From assembly GCA_943736015.1 (NCBI GenBank), contig OX031070.1, positions 42,308,173 through 42,372,172 of the forward strand: 64,000 bases of DNA, written 5' to 3'. The DNA is from Tridacna crocea (lineage: Eukaryota > Mollusca > Bivalvia > Cardiida > Cardiidae). Below, one piece after another: positions 41,364 to 52,707 of the stretch (the stretch's first letter is position 1; each line of letters opens with the position of its first letter). The position numbers were made by a program, and so were the translations under genes. The notes under the pieces are model-generated. The model was given only the letters and a program-made list of their open reading frames with translations. It ran no database searches and was not told the origin of the DNA.

Positions 41364-42986
41364 TTATCCCCCGCCGTAGGCGGAGGGATATAGTTTTAGC
41401 GTTGTCCGTCCTTCCGTCCGTCCGTCCGTCTGTCCGTCCGTCCCTCCGTCCGTGTGTCCGTCCCGGCAAATATCTCCAATACCATTGGACGGAATTTCGT
41501 GAAACTTTATATACATATACAATGACCCATTCTCCCGAGACACTTTTTGTTTTTTTGATTCGATGCAAAATGGCCGACTGAGAGCGATTTTAAGTTTCAC
41601 TTAAGTTACACTTAAGTACACTTTCAATGTTTGGAGTCTTCTCTTCAAAACTCGATTTCTCCACAACCCCTGTACCAAATTGGATAAAACTTCATATATG
41701 AACTCCTTTGGGTAAGGCGCCGACGCATCTTTCCCGGATTTTCAATTTGACCCCGTGTCATGGAAAAAAGGGGCTTAATGCAAAATTGCAATTTTTACCA
41801 ATATCTCATTCAGTTTTTGTCAGAATATCATGAAACTTCATGGTTATATTGTTTATGGAAAGTTTTAGCATGTGCTCTTGCTATTTTTAATCTGGGCGTT
41901 TTTTAAGTTGACGTTCTGTCATGGAAAAAGGGTTTTTTTTTGCAAAATTTCAATTTTTACTAATATTTCATTCAGTTTTGGTCAAAATTTCATTAAACTT
42001 CATGGTTATATTGTTTTTTCAAAGTTTCACCATGTGCTCTTGTTTCTTTATCTATGTGTTTTTCAATTTGACCCTCTGTCATGGAAAAAGGGGGTTTCTT
42101 GTATAATGACAAGGAAAAAGGGGCCTTAATGCAAAATTGCAATTTTCACTCATACATCTTGTATCTTGTTCAGTTTTTGTCAAAATTTCATGAAATTTTA
42201 TGGTTCTATCTTTTTCTACAAGTTTTAACATGTGCCCTTTGTTTTTTTCAATCTATTAATTATTAATGCGCAAATATGTCTTTCCTGCTTTCTCAAATTG
42301 AGGCTGCATCACGGAAAAAGGCGACTTCATGGAAAAAATTGTTTTTCACTAATATCTCCTTTATCGGTGCTCAAAACTTTGTTAAATTTCAAATCTGAAC
42401 TTGTTGGAACGTTGCCCAGATACCTCTCTTCCTGTTTCTCAATTTCAGGCTGCGTCTCGGGAAAAGGGGGCTTCATGTAAAAAATTGTTTTATGTAATAT
42501 TTACTACATGACTGCTCAAAATTTTATGAAATTTCGAATTTTGAATTATTATTTAAAAATGCCACAAATCACACACCCGTTGTTTTTATTTCAATGATCC
42601 AATATTGTCTTATGGGAAAAGGGGGCTTAAAGGGGGCTTATTGTCCTCTACAAGTTTGTGTTGGCTATCTCCAAGATAGTAATTGCCTTTTCACTTCAAA
42701 TTTTGGGGGGCATGAACAGGTTCTTTTAGGATAAACGAAGTGAATTTTTATCAATTTCATATATTTTATGACAAGCACTCGTTCGGGGAGCATAACCCGT
42801 CTCTCACGGCTCTTCTTTTATCTAATGAAATCCTGTGCCATGGAACAAGGGACCTTAACGTATAATTTCTTCATGGACCAATAACAAAAAGGCCACATGT
42901 ACATGCAAAACAGAATACCTCCTATACGTTTGTATCAAAAAAGGTCTTTTTCGGCGGGGGATATCATTTCAACGAAATTGCTTGTT
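41364..42986 (+). mobile_element. HINE-C: Helentron-like non-autonomous element
   Basis: It begins TTATCCCCCGCCGTAGGCGG (hairpin CCGCCGTAGGCGG) and ends CTTGTT, with the inverse CGGCGGGGGATAT near 42953. A GTCCGTC mini-array is at 41403-41465. Diverged ~160-bp monomers ('ttttactaatatttcattca', 'catggaaaaagggg') fill the middle. Deleting exactly 41364-42986 (1,623 bp) rejoins the LINE frame as KIKN-KNRSFEET, so the borders are well defined and no target duplication is needed. Confidence 0.75.
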
Positions 42987-43838
42987 ATTCTTGATTTTTC
43001 TTCTTGAGAATACAAAATACAAACAACGATGATCAGAAAATTCATCCCACTCTAGTATGTTAAAATATTTTAAGTCATTTATGTCATCTTTATTTAAAAG
43101 GAGATAATCAATGACACTAATGCCGCGGTCACTGCAATATGTAAATTTTCCTTTTACGTCATCATAAAAACGCCAATTTGCGATAATATGATTTGTCGAT
43201 TTACAAAGCGCAAGCAGACGACGCCCATTGCTATCCACAGTGTTGTCACTGCTTGCACGTGACTGAATACTAGTATACGAGTCATTGCAAGATAGGTCCT
43301 GATTTAAGATAAAATCTTCATCAACAGTATCTGTTAAATTAGACGTTCTTGCGTTTAAATCACCTGTAACAAACGTTTTACCTTTATTACTATACTTTTC
43401 AATTCCCTTTTCTATTTCATCATAAAAATCAAAGTCATCGCTGGGTATCAAGGTAGAATTAGATGGAGGGAAATAACATAAGCAAATAAAAACATCTTTA
43501 TTAAAATTAAATAAAGTAGCATTAATTCTTAGCCATAACAGACCCCGAGTCAGTTTCTACTATATTTACTTTGCCTTTTAAACAGTGCTTATAATAGACT
43601 GTTAAGCCTCCACTATAGCGACCTTTCTTTGTATTTGTTTTCTTATTCCCAGGTAAATGAAAACTATAATAATTATTTATTTCAACATTCTGGTGATTTT
43701 TACTTAACCAAGTTTCCGATAAAAGTATTATGTCATAGCTTTGTATTTTTTCTAGAAAATCAGGTTCTGAGAGTTTTCTGTATAAACCATTTATGTTCCA
43801 AGAGATGATATATATCTTCTTTTCACAAGCCTAACTTT
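42987..43838 (-). pseudogene. LINE AP-endonuclease domain
   Basis: The minus strand encodes ISWNINGLYRKLSE, then LLSETWLSK (catalytic Glu), GRYSGGLTVYY, VTGDLNARTSN (Asp/Asn site) and SDHRCLYF (catalytic His). These are the ordered motifs of the exonuclease/endonuclease fold in LINE ORF2. One frameshift near 43540 separates the first third from the rest. The 3' end runs into HINE-C. Confidence 0.8.
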
Positions 43839-44066
43839 TCACTTCCTCAAAGCGACCACCTGCTGCTGAACCATAACTTTTGCTCCTGACCATTTCACCG
43901 ATTTTCCTGCAGCTCTCTCTCTGTTCATTACCGGATACATTTCACTCCTCTTCTGAAGAACCGCTTTTGTCTGCTGAACACCAACACGCTGATTCGAAAC
44001 CTTAAGTTGGTCATTTTTCGCGATTGCTGATAGATATACGGAGTTTAGACAAGGGGTTCGTCTCAA
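43839..44066 (-). CDS. Possible LINE ORF1 C-terminal remnant
   Basis: A 75-codon frame (rich in Gln, Arg and Val) ends just upstream of the endonuclease. Position and strand suggest an ORF1 tail, but no RRM or zinc-knuckle motif is visible. It could be chance. Confidence 0.25.
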   Translation of the reverse strand: MRRTPCLNSVYLSAIAKNDQLKVSNQRVGVQQTKAVLQKRSEMYPVMNRERAAGKSVKWSGAKVMVQQQVVALRK

Positions 44067-44705
44067 AATCTACGAGACTATCGATAAAGGTAATTCGCTA
44101 TTTAAGAGACGCTCGCTGTCGATCATCTGCTTTTGCAAGGTACTTTTAAATAGACCACGCTAAAATTTCACTTCTCAGAGAATCAAAACGATGTCTATAA
44201 TATTTCTATGGGGAATTGTAACATAATTATGTAACACACTGAGTTACGTTTGGCCGTAACTCTTCTTTGGATCGTATTGTGGACTTTAGTTTACTACTCT
44301 TTGGTCTATTGCAATACAAGTAAACTACCCAAACTACCCAAACATGAACTAAAAACATGAACTAGTTCTTTTGGTAAAACCCTTCACGGTTTCTTAAGTC
44401 AATTGTTCCTCCATTCTAGATCTAATCACTTCAGTATGATGGTACCACAACATTCTGTCCTGATCTTAACATTCTCTCAACAGATCTTAGCTAAACAAAT
44501 ATTTACATTAAAAAAAAAAACGATTGTGCATCGCACACCTCATTTTTAGGGTAATAAAACACCCCTAAAACCGGCGGTATAAGCGAAAGAGGCATCAATA
44601 GCAAAAAACTCAAAGAAAACTATATTCCAATAATGCATTTCTCAATAAGTCATAGAATTCTTGTATATTGAGTTTTCACTTAAAACGTTTTAAACTTCCC
44701 CCTTT
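44067..44705. other. No gene seen
   Basis: AT-rich, with a small palindrome 'gtaacataattatgttac'-like near 44217 and an A-run at about 44511. The part nearest 44700 may be the 3' flank of the Harbinger element. Confidence 0.35.
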
Positions 44706-45302
44706 TTACATTATGAGACTGATGCGTCTTTTTCGGCATACCAAAGCAGAGCATACCCTTACGGTCACAGCGAGAAACTGTCGGGGGTGATGCCAAACTG
44801 AACTCAAGGTTTTGTACCCCTTTACCTGAGCGATTGCATGTTCAACAGACACTCTATACCTCCTGTAGTATCTGTTGTACCTCTCACACATTACCCTTTC
44901 TTGACCCTGTATTCTGCGGAGATGTGCTATACGGCGTTATGATTGGGTGTCCATTTGGGTAAATTTGGCCCGTAAGAAAAACACAATCGACAGGAAAAGG
45001 TATACCTAGATCTTGTGCATCTATTGACACATAATTCTTAAAGTTGGTGCATCATTCTGATGGCCAAGAAAACCAGGCTCAACATATCTAATCATACCAC
45101 CATTGTCAACGATAATTTGGGTATGAAGGCAGTGATAATTTCTATGGCCAGAATAAAACTGTTGTTGGTTTTGAACTGGTCGGTATATTTCATGGCTTGT
45201 TCCATCTATCGCCCCAACAGCAGAATGTATTTCATGCCAATTTTCCTTCAGTTCTCTCCTTTCTGCAATAGAGGACCATTGTATAGGCCTATAAATCGAC
45301 AA
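44706..45302 (-). pseudogene. Broken PIF/Harbinger-type transposase
   Basis: Two frames on the minus strand together match the DDE domain of PIF/Harbinger transposases. The first (45302-45021) has GAIDGTSHEIYRP, the first catalytic Asp in its usual 'IDGT' setting, then QFYSGHRNYHCLHTQII and FLGHQNDA. The second (44891-44706) has RYRVSVEHAIAQVK with the catalytic Glu. Between them 'YPNGHPIITPY' is readable, but the expected second Asp is lost at 'LTGQIYP', and frameshifts break the gene. The N-terminal part is cut off by a P1 relic at 45303. No HTH/Myb partner gene is seen. Confidence 0.75.
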
Positions 45303-45466
45303 AGTGGAGGAAAAAGAGAAAATGTTGCAACTAGCTTTTTATCCCTTCCACATAATATTTTCTTTCCAATTAAAGGCAGGAAACATAAATTTAGCAACAC
45401 TTAATTTGCTGTCTTCAAGTACTTTCGATTTGGTCCAGTCCAAAATTTTGTGGTGTGGTAAGGTTT
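45303..45466. mobile_element. P1 MITE relic
   Basis: It has a decayed hairpin ('gtggaggaaaaagagaaaat') and a long-arm end 'ttttgtggtgtggtaaggtt'. It truncates the Harbinger frame. Confidence 0.5.
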
Positions 45467-46017
45467 TAAATGATGCTGTGTTTTCATTTGCTTTCGTTTT
45501 TTATCATGTCAATTGTACATGCTACTTTGATTAAAGTCGTTAAAGTCTCTCAGAGGATCTTGCTACTTCATGATTTAAATTCATTTTTTTTTTGGCCCCA
45601 AACTAGTGCATAAAAACTCGTCGGTATTCACTTTACCATGGGTTTGTTATATCTTTTTGACATAAATATAAAATTTGACATCTACATTAATTTGCGAGCA
45701 AAATAAATATTTGTTGAACGACTGTAAAATAAACATGTTAAAATGACTAATTTCTTTAAAAAATTGACAGAGGTTGGCCAGCGTACATGAAGTCGTTTGA
45801 TGTTGACTTTTTGTTTTTCGCAAATGCGAGTAGATTCCTTTCATATATTCCACGGAAACAAATTAAAGGTACTCATGTTTTCCTGGCTTTCTCACACAAC
45901 TCTCTTTGCATATATCTTTGCATATAACTTACTACCTTTCTTACATGCACCAGAGCGGTGAAAAAAGCCGGAGAAAGGTTTGCTTCATCTAAGTATCCAA
46001 CCCGCAATTATCTGGAA
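45467..46017. other. No gene or known repeat seen
   Basis: AT-rich stretch with no supported frame. Confidence 0.35.
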
Positions 46018-46236
46018 AAAAAAAGGGGGGGGGGTTTAATGCATTTCCGTTATCCATGGTACCAAATAAGTCATCATAATTATAGTTATGGGTACATGAC
46101 ATCTACCTTTTTTAACAACCTACTTAATAATGAAGTTGACTGGTCCTTTGACATACAAAACTGATCAATAGCCAAAATTTTCTGCCAAGGTCAGCCTGAT
46201 ACTTTTCGCAGATGCACTAAGCCCCCTTTTGCCAGA
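46018..46236 (+). mobile_element. Q5 element, diverged
   Basis: It opens 'aaaagggggggggggtttaa' and closes 'gatgcactaagcccccttt'. Internal 'cctttgacatacaaaactga' and 'aaggtcagcctga' match Q5. One half of the terminal hairpin is deleted. Confidence 0.55.
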
Positions 46237-46675
46237 ACATCCCTAAATGATATTTTGGTTTCATATGCAGGAGCTTGCATACTCTTGTCACAAATGTGCC
46301 AGGAAAACGGTTTTCAGGGAGCCTCCGCATGAACATGGCCACATTTTGGAGCAATCGTAAATTACTCTTTATTTATACCAATATTAATGCCAAGAAGTAA
46401 ATCAAAAGCCAGAAGGAAAATTGAAACTCTCCTAAACTATTCTTTTTCAATTTATGCGAAATTTAACGATATAAAATCTTATTTACCCATTATACGAGTC
46501 GTCGACGCCTGAGCAGTGAGATACATGCCAATGGTTTTACAATGATTAGATGGCATTTTAGCACTCAGAAAACTTACGACAGGCTTAAAGTTTCAACTCG
46601 GGTTACGCTATGCAGTCCAAAAAAGGATAATACGTATTGGTCGATACTTATCCCTCGGATCCTCGAAGGCATAGA
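46237..46675. other. No gene or known repeat seen
   Basis: Unique-looking AT-rich sequence. Confidence 0.35.
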
Positions 46676-46871
46676 TCATGAATGGCTTTTGAAAACATTG
46701 CGGGAACAGGACTAAATGCTAGTGACAAACATTTTTCACCTTTTCCCACAATGTTTTCTACATGTACCTAATCAAAGACAGAAACCTCCACTTAAGCTAC
46801 ATTTAATTAGTCGTCTGCAATTGCTTTTATTTGGTCTGGTAAAAAAAGGCAATTTAGTAAAGATTTAATTG
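46676..46871. mobile_element. P1 MITE relic
   Basis: The hairpin arm 'ttttgaaaacattgcgggaa' and 'cttttcccacaatgttttct' pair partly. The long arm ends 'tagtaaagatttaa'. Confidence 0.5.
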
Positions 46872-46879
46872 TAAAAAAA

Positions 46880-47920
46880 ACCTAGCCTGTGTTCCAGCCC
46901 ATTTTTGTTTTCTCTTTTATATTCGGACTTTACTGTCAGTAATACAGTGTCATTTTTTGACAAATTTACGTCCAAATGTAAAGATGGTTAAAATGATCGG
47001 ACTGAAATCCTGGGCGAGTAAAAACCTTACATACCGGCTCCTTTGTTCGGACCAGGTCTATATTTTTCAGAACGACCCGTTTTAACAATAGAATGCACGA
47101 GAGCAGGTCTATCTCAGCACGTGCGCAGGTTGTTCCGTAGATAGAAAACCTGCCCACGTGCTGGAAAGACCTGCTCCCGTGCAAGAAAGACCTGTCCACG
47201 TGCAATTGATGGATCTTGAGTCGTGCATGCAGACAGGTTCGTGAAGGACATTGGTACCCGTGCGATCGATAATGATTTTTATGAATTTGTAAATAACAGG
47301 AAAAATCTTGTAAATATATTTCTTTCTGGTAAGACAGATTTTAATCTATTTTTATTGTTGACCAACTCAGCAATTCTTTGATATTTTTTTTGAAAGCTAT
47401 CATTAAGAAATGTATCCCCCACTATTCCCAAAATTTGCGATCACATTATTGCCAACATTTAAAACATTGTAGATAAAGTGCCTTATCCTTAGGTTGTTAC
47501 ATACATGTCGTTCTCTCATATCTGAACCCAACTTATTATTTTTTTCTTCTAGTTTTCATTTAAGTTCAATAGCAAAAGTGGCAAAAAGGTAATGACAGAC
47601 GCATGTTCTAAAACATGTCTCTAGTATTGTTATATTTTGGTTCTAATGCACCCTACTTCCTGTGAGACCGACTGTTCATTTGTCCGTATTGGCGAAGTTT
47701 AGCCTCTGGAGCGAAAAAACCCTCTTGTGTTATTTCTTTTATGGTGAGAAAGCAAAACTGACATAGGAGCACTGTCCTTCTATGGCTGACCCGGCACAGC
47801 TAGCTTCAAGAAAGCAATTTGAGGGGCCCGATCACTCCCATAGTCGAATGATCATGCAGAATCGCTTTGAGACCAGCTGTCCTAGAAGCTCGACCCTAGG
47901 TCCCAGGCTTGAGCCTCTTT
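46880..47920. other. No gene; one cluster of related phrases
   Basis: Between 47095 and 47210, phrases of the type 'cacgtgc..gaaagacctg' repeat three to four times in both orientations, an old palindromic repeat. The rest is AT-rich with no supported frame. Confidence 0.4.
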
Positions 47921-47924
47921 GGAA

Positions 47925-47990
47925 GTGACTTTGTATGACTGAAAGCGGTGTAAAATGCCATTCATTCAATCAATCAATCAATGAATATTG
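47925..47990 (+). mobile_element. SINE 3' end
   Basis: 'tgactgaaagcggtgtaaaa' and 'tgccattcattcaatcaatc' form a SINE-type end with a CAAT tail. The upstream body is not recognisable. Confidence 0.45.
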
Positions 47991-48043
47991 ACCTATGGCC
48001 CTACAGAACTGAATGAATTAGTGCAAACGGACAGACCGTAGAA

Positions 48044-48208
48044 ATGAAAACACAAGTGTTACCGGCAAAAGCTGAAATCCAAGAATATTTCAATAAATTG
48101 GAACCTAAACTGAGCAATGAACTCACTCTTGCAGCATCAACAAACCTACCCAAGTTAAAGAAAATTAAAGTTGATGCTCACGACGTGTCAGTTTCAAGCC
48201 AACGATAG
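48044..48208 (+). CDS. Small open frame, 54 residues, unknown
   Basis: ATG at 48044 to TAG at 48206 encodes a hydrophilic peptide with a helical look (EIQEYFNKLEPKLSNELTLA). AATAAA-type signals follow at about 48234 and 48246. It could be the last exon of a plus-strand gene or a processed fragment. No family is recognised and chance cannot be excluded. Confidence 0.25.
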   Translation: MKTQVLPAKAEIQEYFNKLEPKLSNELTLAASTNLPKLKKIKVDAHDVSVSSQR

Positions 48209-48409
48209 ATCTACATTAATGTTCAAGCCAGAAAATAAAACTGATAAATAAATGAAAAAGAAATACCCAAAAGTTGAAAATAACCATAAAACATGTTTTA
48301 CGCTCCCTTTTGTCATCAAACGTATCTGTTCTTTTCGAAATGGCTGTCAAGTCGTCTGCTCAATACTGATGGTGGCCGTTATGTAAGTCGGATATCGACC
48401 TCGTACATC

Positions 48410-48522
48410 GGTCTTTCCGTATAAGAACGACCAGGGCACGAGCTTCACAAAACACCTCGAGCGCTTCGCGCTCTCGGTGTTTCGTGAAGCTCGTGCCCAG
48501 GTCGTTCTTATACGGAAAGACC
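48410..48522. repeat. Hairpin, 55-bp arms, 3-nt loop
   Basis: Arms 48410-48464 and 48468-48522 pair with about four mismatches around TTC. The outermost sequence GGTCTTTCCGTATAAGAACG is exact in both arms. 'gacctcgtac' flanks on both sides in direct orientation. Confidence 0.85.
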
Positions 48523-48949
48523 TCGTACTCAGTCAATATCCTATACATACAGGTACGACAGAAAAACGGTAGACGCGGATAGAGTAATTAGCGGATTACA
48601 TTTATCGATAATCTCCTAGCTTCTGAGATGACCCCCACTCTGAAATACCGTACTCCGTGCTTTTATTCCTTACTCGGTGTCGGCTTGTACATCTCTATAA
48701 TATCCATACAAGAGAAAAAGAAGACGCAAGGGCGTCAAGGTCGCCCGAAAATGATTTTTTTTCCATTATTAAACTGAGAAATATGTAGACAACAGAATTG
48801 ATCCGAATCCAATTTTTTCAGTTATTTTTCATTTGTGATAAAAATAGCTAGATCTATTGTTTTCCTATGAAATTGACATGACAATAGTGACCTACAATGT
48901 CATAAATTTGCCATATGACCAACTCTCAAAATAAAGTATGGGCTTTCGC

Positions 48950-49255
48950 ACTGCAAAACGTTCAAATGCCCCATTTACATTTTATTCTACTTTTATGCCA
49001 GTATTCAATTTCGCCATCTGAGAATAACTGCATAATTAAAAAAAATGCTACAAATACATTTTTTTCAGCCATGAGTACAAAAATATTGTATTTCGTTTAT
49101 AATTGGAGATACATGTATACCTTATAATTGGTCAATGATTACAAAATATACATGTGGTTACTAAATAGTTTATTTTACAACTTACATTCAAGTTATATTT
49201 CCCTTGTGAAGTTTTTTTTTTTCCATTGCGCCGGTCCCGTGCAATGGTAATTTAG
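48950..49255 (+). repeat. Diverged ~300-bp repeat, copy 1
   Basis: It contains 'ttcgccatctgagaataact', 'gctacaaatacattttttt' and ends 'ccattgcgccggtcccgtgc'. The same ordered phrases occur at 51335-51600 and 51945-52200. Confidence 0.5.
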
Positions 49256-49265
49256 AAGAAGTTTA

Positions 49266-49990
49266 ATGATCTGGGTACTCAATAGATATATGGGCAAAAA
49301 AGTTTCAACTTATTTAACTTATAACTTATCAAGTAATATCATCTTTATTATATATGTTATCAACCATAAACTCATTCTTTTTTTCAAAATGGTCAATGGT
49401 CTAGTTCCAAACTACCTATGCTCTCTTGTTCCGCCCACTATTGGAAGTAACACGACGTATAATCTTCGTAATTCTAATGACTTGGCAAACATAGTTTTTA
49501 GAACTATAGCGTTTAAATACGAATTCCTTTCTGCAATCAGGTGTAAACGCATGGAACTCTTTCACCGCGGCCACAAGCTACATGAGAAATTGACTCTCTC
49601 TCGTCGTTTAAACCTTTGCTGAACATAGACAAACCCATTCCTTGTAAACTGTATTTTTATGGAGAAAGAAAAATGCTAATTATTCATACTCGACTTAGAA
49701 ATACATGTAATTGTAGCGATCTAAAACAACATCTCTTCTGGAAAAATATTGTAGCTTCTCCTCTTTGTCGTTGCGGGGAAGTTAAATCTAATACACACTA
49801 CTTCTTTGTATGCAGATTTTATCATTCGAACAACACTCGGACAACATATTAGTGCAAAATCTGCTTTTAATATTGATACAGTTCTTTTTGGAGACAATGA
49901 ACTCTCCCTTGTCGAAAACAAATAGATCTTCATTGCAGTTCATGAATACATTGATAAGAGCAAGAGATTTTCGTAGTTTTAATCCAATAC
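49266..49990 (+). pseudogene. 3' fragment of a second LINE ORF2
   Basis: Two frames (49266-49622 and 49616-49852) plus a third to about 49975 together read as the C-terminus of a LINE ORF2: KMVNGLVPNYLCSLVPPTIG, YNLRNSNDLAN, IIHTRLRNTC, then CRCGEVKSNTHYFFVC (Cys/His tail) and LFGDNELSLVEN. Frameshifts separate the pieces and the RT core is absent. 5' truncation is usual for LINEs. The style resembles molluscan CR1-like elements but was not compared. Confidence 0.7.
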
Positions 49991-50590
49991 ATTAAAAGTC
50001 CTCTTTTTTGATAATGTAACACGTTACTATCGAGAACGTATAAATTATATACATGTACAAGTATAATTTTGTATCTTTTGTTGCCACTCTGCTCAATCAC
50101 TCAATCACCAATCACCATTCCTTTTTTCTTTTTATTTTTTCAGATAATGAAGCCTTTTTGTTCTTTACATTCATTACTTTCTGTTTTTTATGATAATCTT
50201 ATCTCTTCTTGATATTATTTGATAGTATTGGCGTATCATGTGATTTAGCCTGGGGAGGGGAACTATATAAGCAATATGCTTTCGTCCCGATCCTTTTCAC
50301 ATTTATTTCTTGTATTATCTATGTATAGCCAATACAAAATACAGTTTAACAAGATATGCAAGACATGAGAAAAGACAAAAATGCATGTGTATCAGTATAA
50401 TTTGGAAAAAATAAGTGTGTGTCGGCATTACATGAAATACTTCATGTTTTCCGAAGGAATAATGGAAAAGATTATTACAAATTACGTTGTTTATGTTGAA
50501 AAACCAAAAACCGTTGACATACAAGAATTCAAACATCACCAAAACTATCTGTTGCTCAGCGCGCCTAAATATGGTATTGCAAATGTTGTG
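49991..50590 (+). other. Probable LINE 3' flank, then no feature
   Basis: A T-rich stretch with 'caatcactcaatcaccaatc' near 50093-50115 follows the LINE frame. Beyond 50330 no repeat or gene is recognised. Confidence 0.35.
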
Positions 50591-50645
50591 CATCAGGACC
50601 AGACAGCACGCAGTGTGCATTCTGATCGCTAATCCACAAAGTCTG
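50590..50645. mobile_element. P2 hairpin relic
   Basis: 'caggaccagacagcacgcag' pairs loosely with 'gtgcattctgatcgctaatc'. Confidence 0.35.
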
Positions 50646-50864
50646 AAAATTAACGATTCGAACTACTCAATCTTCAGCTTTTCTTTCCTCAAAAATTTTC
50701 AATTACATTCATAAATACGAGGAAAGTCTGATAACATTTCGAATATCTGAAATTAAAAAGAAAAAGATTTCATGTACAATGTACATTTAAACAAATAATC
50801 AACTGCGAATGATAAAACATATATATGTATACTGATAATTGCAACCAAATTCTGTAGGTGAAGT

Positions 50865-51287
50865 TTCTGAGGACAGTGTAGATTAAGATCAGTCGTACAA
50901 GAAATGCTCTCTGATCCTAGATCTACACAGTTCAATACACTGATCAACACGCTGAACTACGTACATGTATATGAATCCATATATAACCTGACAAAATAAG
51001 TAATAATTACGGATATTGCTAAACATGTAAGCTGGCATGTAAACTGATTAATGTAACCAAAGCCAGTCAGTGAAATATCTGAGGACGGTGTAGATCAAGA
51101 TCAGACTTACCAAAATTACAATCTGATCCTAGATTCACGCAATCTAATGTATATAAGATGATACATGTAACCAAAGCCGATCAGTGAAATATCTGAAGAG
51201 GGTGTAGATCAAGATCAGAGTTACCAAAATTTAAGTCTGATCCTAGATTTACACAGTCTAATGCATGTAAGCTGATATTTAAATAAA
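50865..51287 (+). repeat. Three P2 hairpins in tandem
   Basis: Hairpins of the GTGTAGATCAAGATCAG type lie at about 50877, 51088 and 51204. The last two sit in a ~116-bp direct repeat that starts near 'ccaaagccagtcagtgaaat' (51057 and 51172). All have diverged loop regions. Confidence 0.6.
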
Positions 51288-51334
51288 GTTATTATCCATT
51301 TTAAAATTCAATCTGAACTTAAGACCTGTGTTGG

Positions 51335-51600
51335 GTGCATTATATTGTACTTGTTCGAACTTAATAATTTTTCCATTTCCCCTTCTGGGATTACCTGCTT
51401 AAAGAAGGTAACATTGCTACAAATATATTTTTTTTGCCGTAAAAACTTTATTTTTCAATATTCCTGTAGATATACCCTAGGAAAGATATATGAGTACAAA
51501 TACACACGTTTGAAATCATACATATTTACTTTATATAGTAACAAATGTATAATGTCTATTGCGTAATTTCTTTTCCATTGCGCTAGTCCCGCACAAAGGA
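51335..51600 (+). repeat. Diverged ~300-bp repeat, copy 2
   Basis: It shares 'gctacaaatatatttttttt' and the end 'ttccattgcgctagtcccgc' with copy 1. Confidence 0.5.
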
Positions 51601-51603
51601 AAT

Positions 51604-51831
51604 TTAACCCTTTCCCAAACAATCCCTGGTTTTTACGGATCTAGAATAGTAGCCTTTTGAAAACATTGTGGGAAAAGAAGAAAATGCTGTTAAACAGCAT
51701 TTTCTGCTTTTCCCACAATGTTTTCTACCCTATCATAGACAGAAATCATCTTTTCAGCAACAGTTGAATTTTCGTCTGCTAATGCTTTCAATTTGGTCTA
51801 GTCCAAAAGTTTGTCGTTTGGAAAGGGTTAA
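51604..51831. mobile_element. P1 MITE, complete
   Basis: TTAA lies at 51604-51607 and 51828-51831, with CCCTTTCCCAAAC terminus and 'tttggaaaggg' at the other end. The hairpin loop reads 'tgctgttaaacagca', a paired change in both arms. Confidence 0.8.
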
Positions 51832-51944
51832 AAGGTTTTAACATTTGTACTTATAAGCATAAAGAAATTCGAATCATTTTCTTCAATTAACTACCCATAA
51901 GAAAATACATTAAAGACCTGTAACACTTTAGGTACAATATATAT

Positions 51945-52200
51945 ACTGTTGGTAAACTTTTCATTTCGCCATCTAGGAATACGTGCATAAAGGAAAAATA
52001 TCACTACAAGTACATTTTTTTCAGCGGTACAAAAACATAATTTTTGGTTTTTACTTGTAAATTACCTTTAATGGGTAGAAAAAAAAAACATGTTTCAAAT
52101 CATTATTGTTATTCTATTTAATAAACAGGCATAATATATTTCCATGCGTATTTTCTTTTCCATTCCGTCCATTGCTCTAAAATATTTCCATTCCGCTCTT
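51945..52200 (+). repeat. Diverged ~300-bp repeat, copy 3
   Basis: It shares 'atttcgccatctaggaatac' and 'cactacaagtacatttttt' with copy 1, then 'ttttccattccgtccattg'. Confidence 0.5.
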
Positions 52201-52217
52201 TAGGCCTACCGGTAAAG

Positions 52218-52291
52218 AGTCATTATCTCCCGCTAGATGACATTCTATAAATACTCGAATCATCGAAGAATATGACATGCGCAGACAACGG
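52218..52291 (+). mobile_element. T7, internally deleted
   Basis: 'cattatctcccgctagatga' joins directly to the right terminal repeat 'gaatatgacatgcgcagac', losing about 280 bp of body. Confidence 0.6.
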
Positions 52292-52707
52292 TAAAGAGTA
52301 GGAGCAGTTCTGCATTTCCATTGGTTCCTAAGATCATGTGACTGGACGAGTTCATTTGCGTTAAAAATAGATGCATTCTGCACAAGAACATTAATTGTTT
52401 CACAATCACAAAATGTTGCGCAGCAGACAGTTAAAAATTCTTTCACGATTCTTTATCGGTTTAAAAACAAGTAAACAACCTCAAAAAAGGTGGAGAAAAC
52501 CCCACACAACAATTTCACAAACATTCACACCTATTTTACCAAATTAAACCTGGCGAATATGATGAAAGATTTCAACCGGAAGTACCTACACTCTCCATGA
52601 ACATCTCTTCTGAACTCTATTAAATATAAGGTCGCCGGCTTCTGCCGGGAGACCAATAAGTATTTATGTAATATTGGTTTTATGATCAAAGCGTTGAGAA
52701 CGCTGAA

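Larger units (their letters stand above)
38690..44066 (-). mobile_element. Decayed LINE (APE-type non-LTR retrotransposon)
   Basis: On the minus strand, in order: a possible ORF1 tail, AP endonuclease, reverse transcriptase and a Cys/His-rich tail. Frameshifts and a stop break the polyprotein, and HINE-C is inserted between endonuclease and RT. Endonuclease and RT type place it among APE-bearing LINEs (CR1/L2/RTE-like); the clade is not resolved. Both outer ends are approximate. Confidence 0.8.

Noticed and set aside
38925-41581. Plus-strand frames of 75-148 codons across the LINE
   Set aside because: They are antisense to recognisable endonuclease and reverse-transcriptase motifs on the minus strand.
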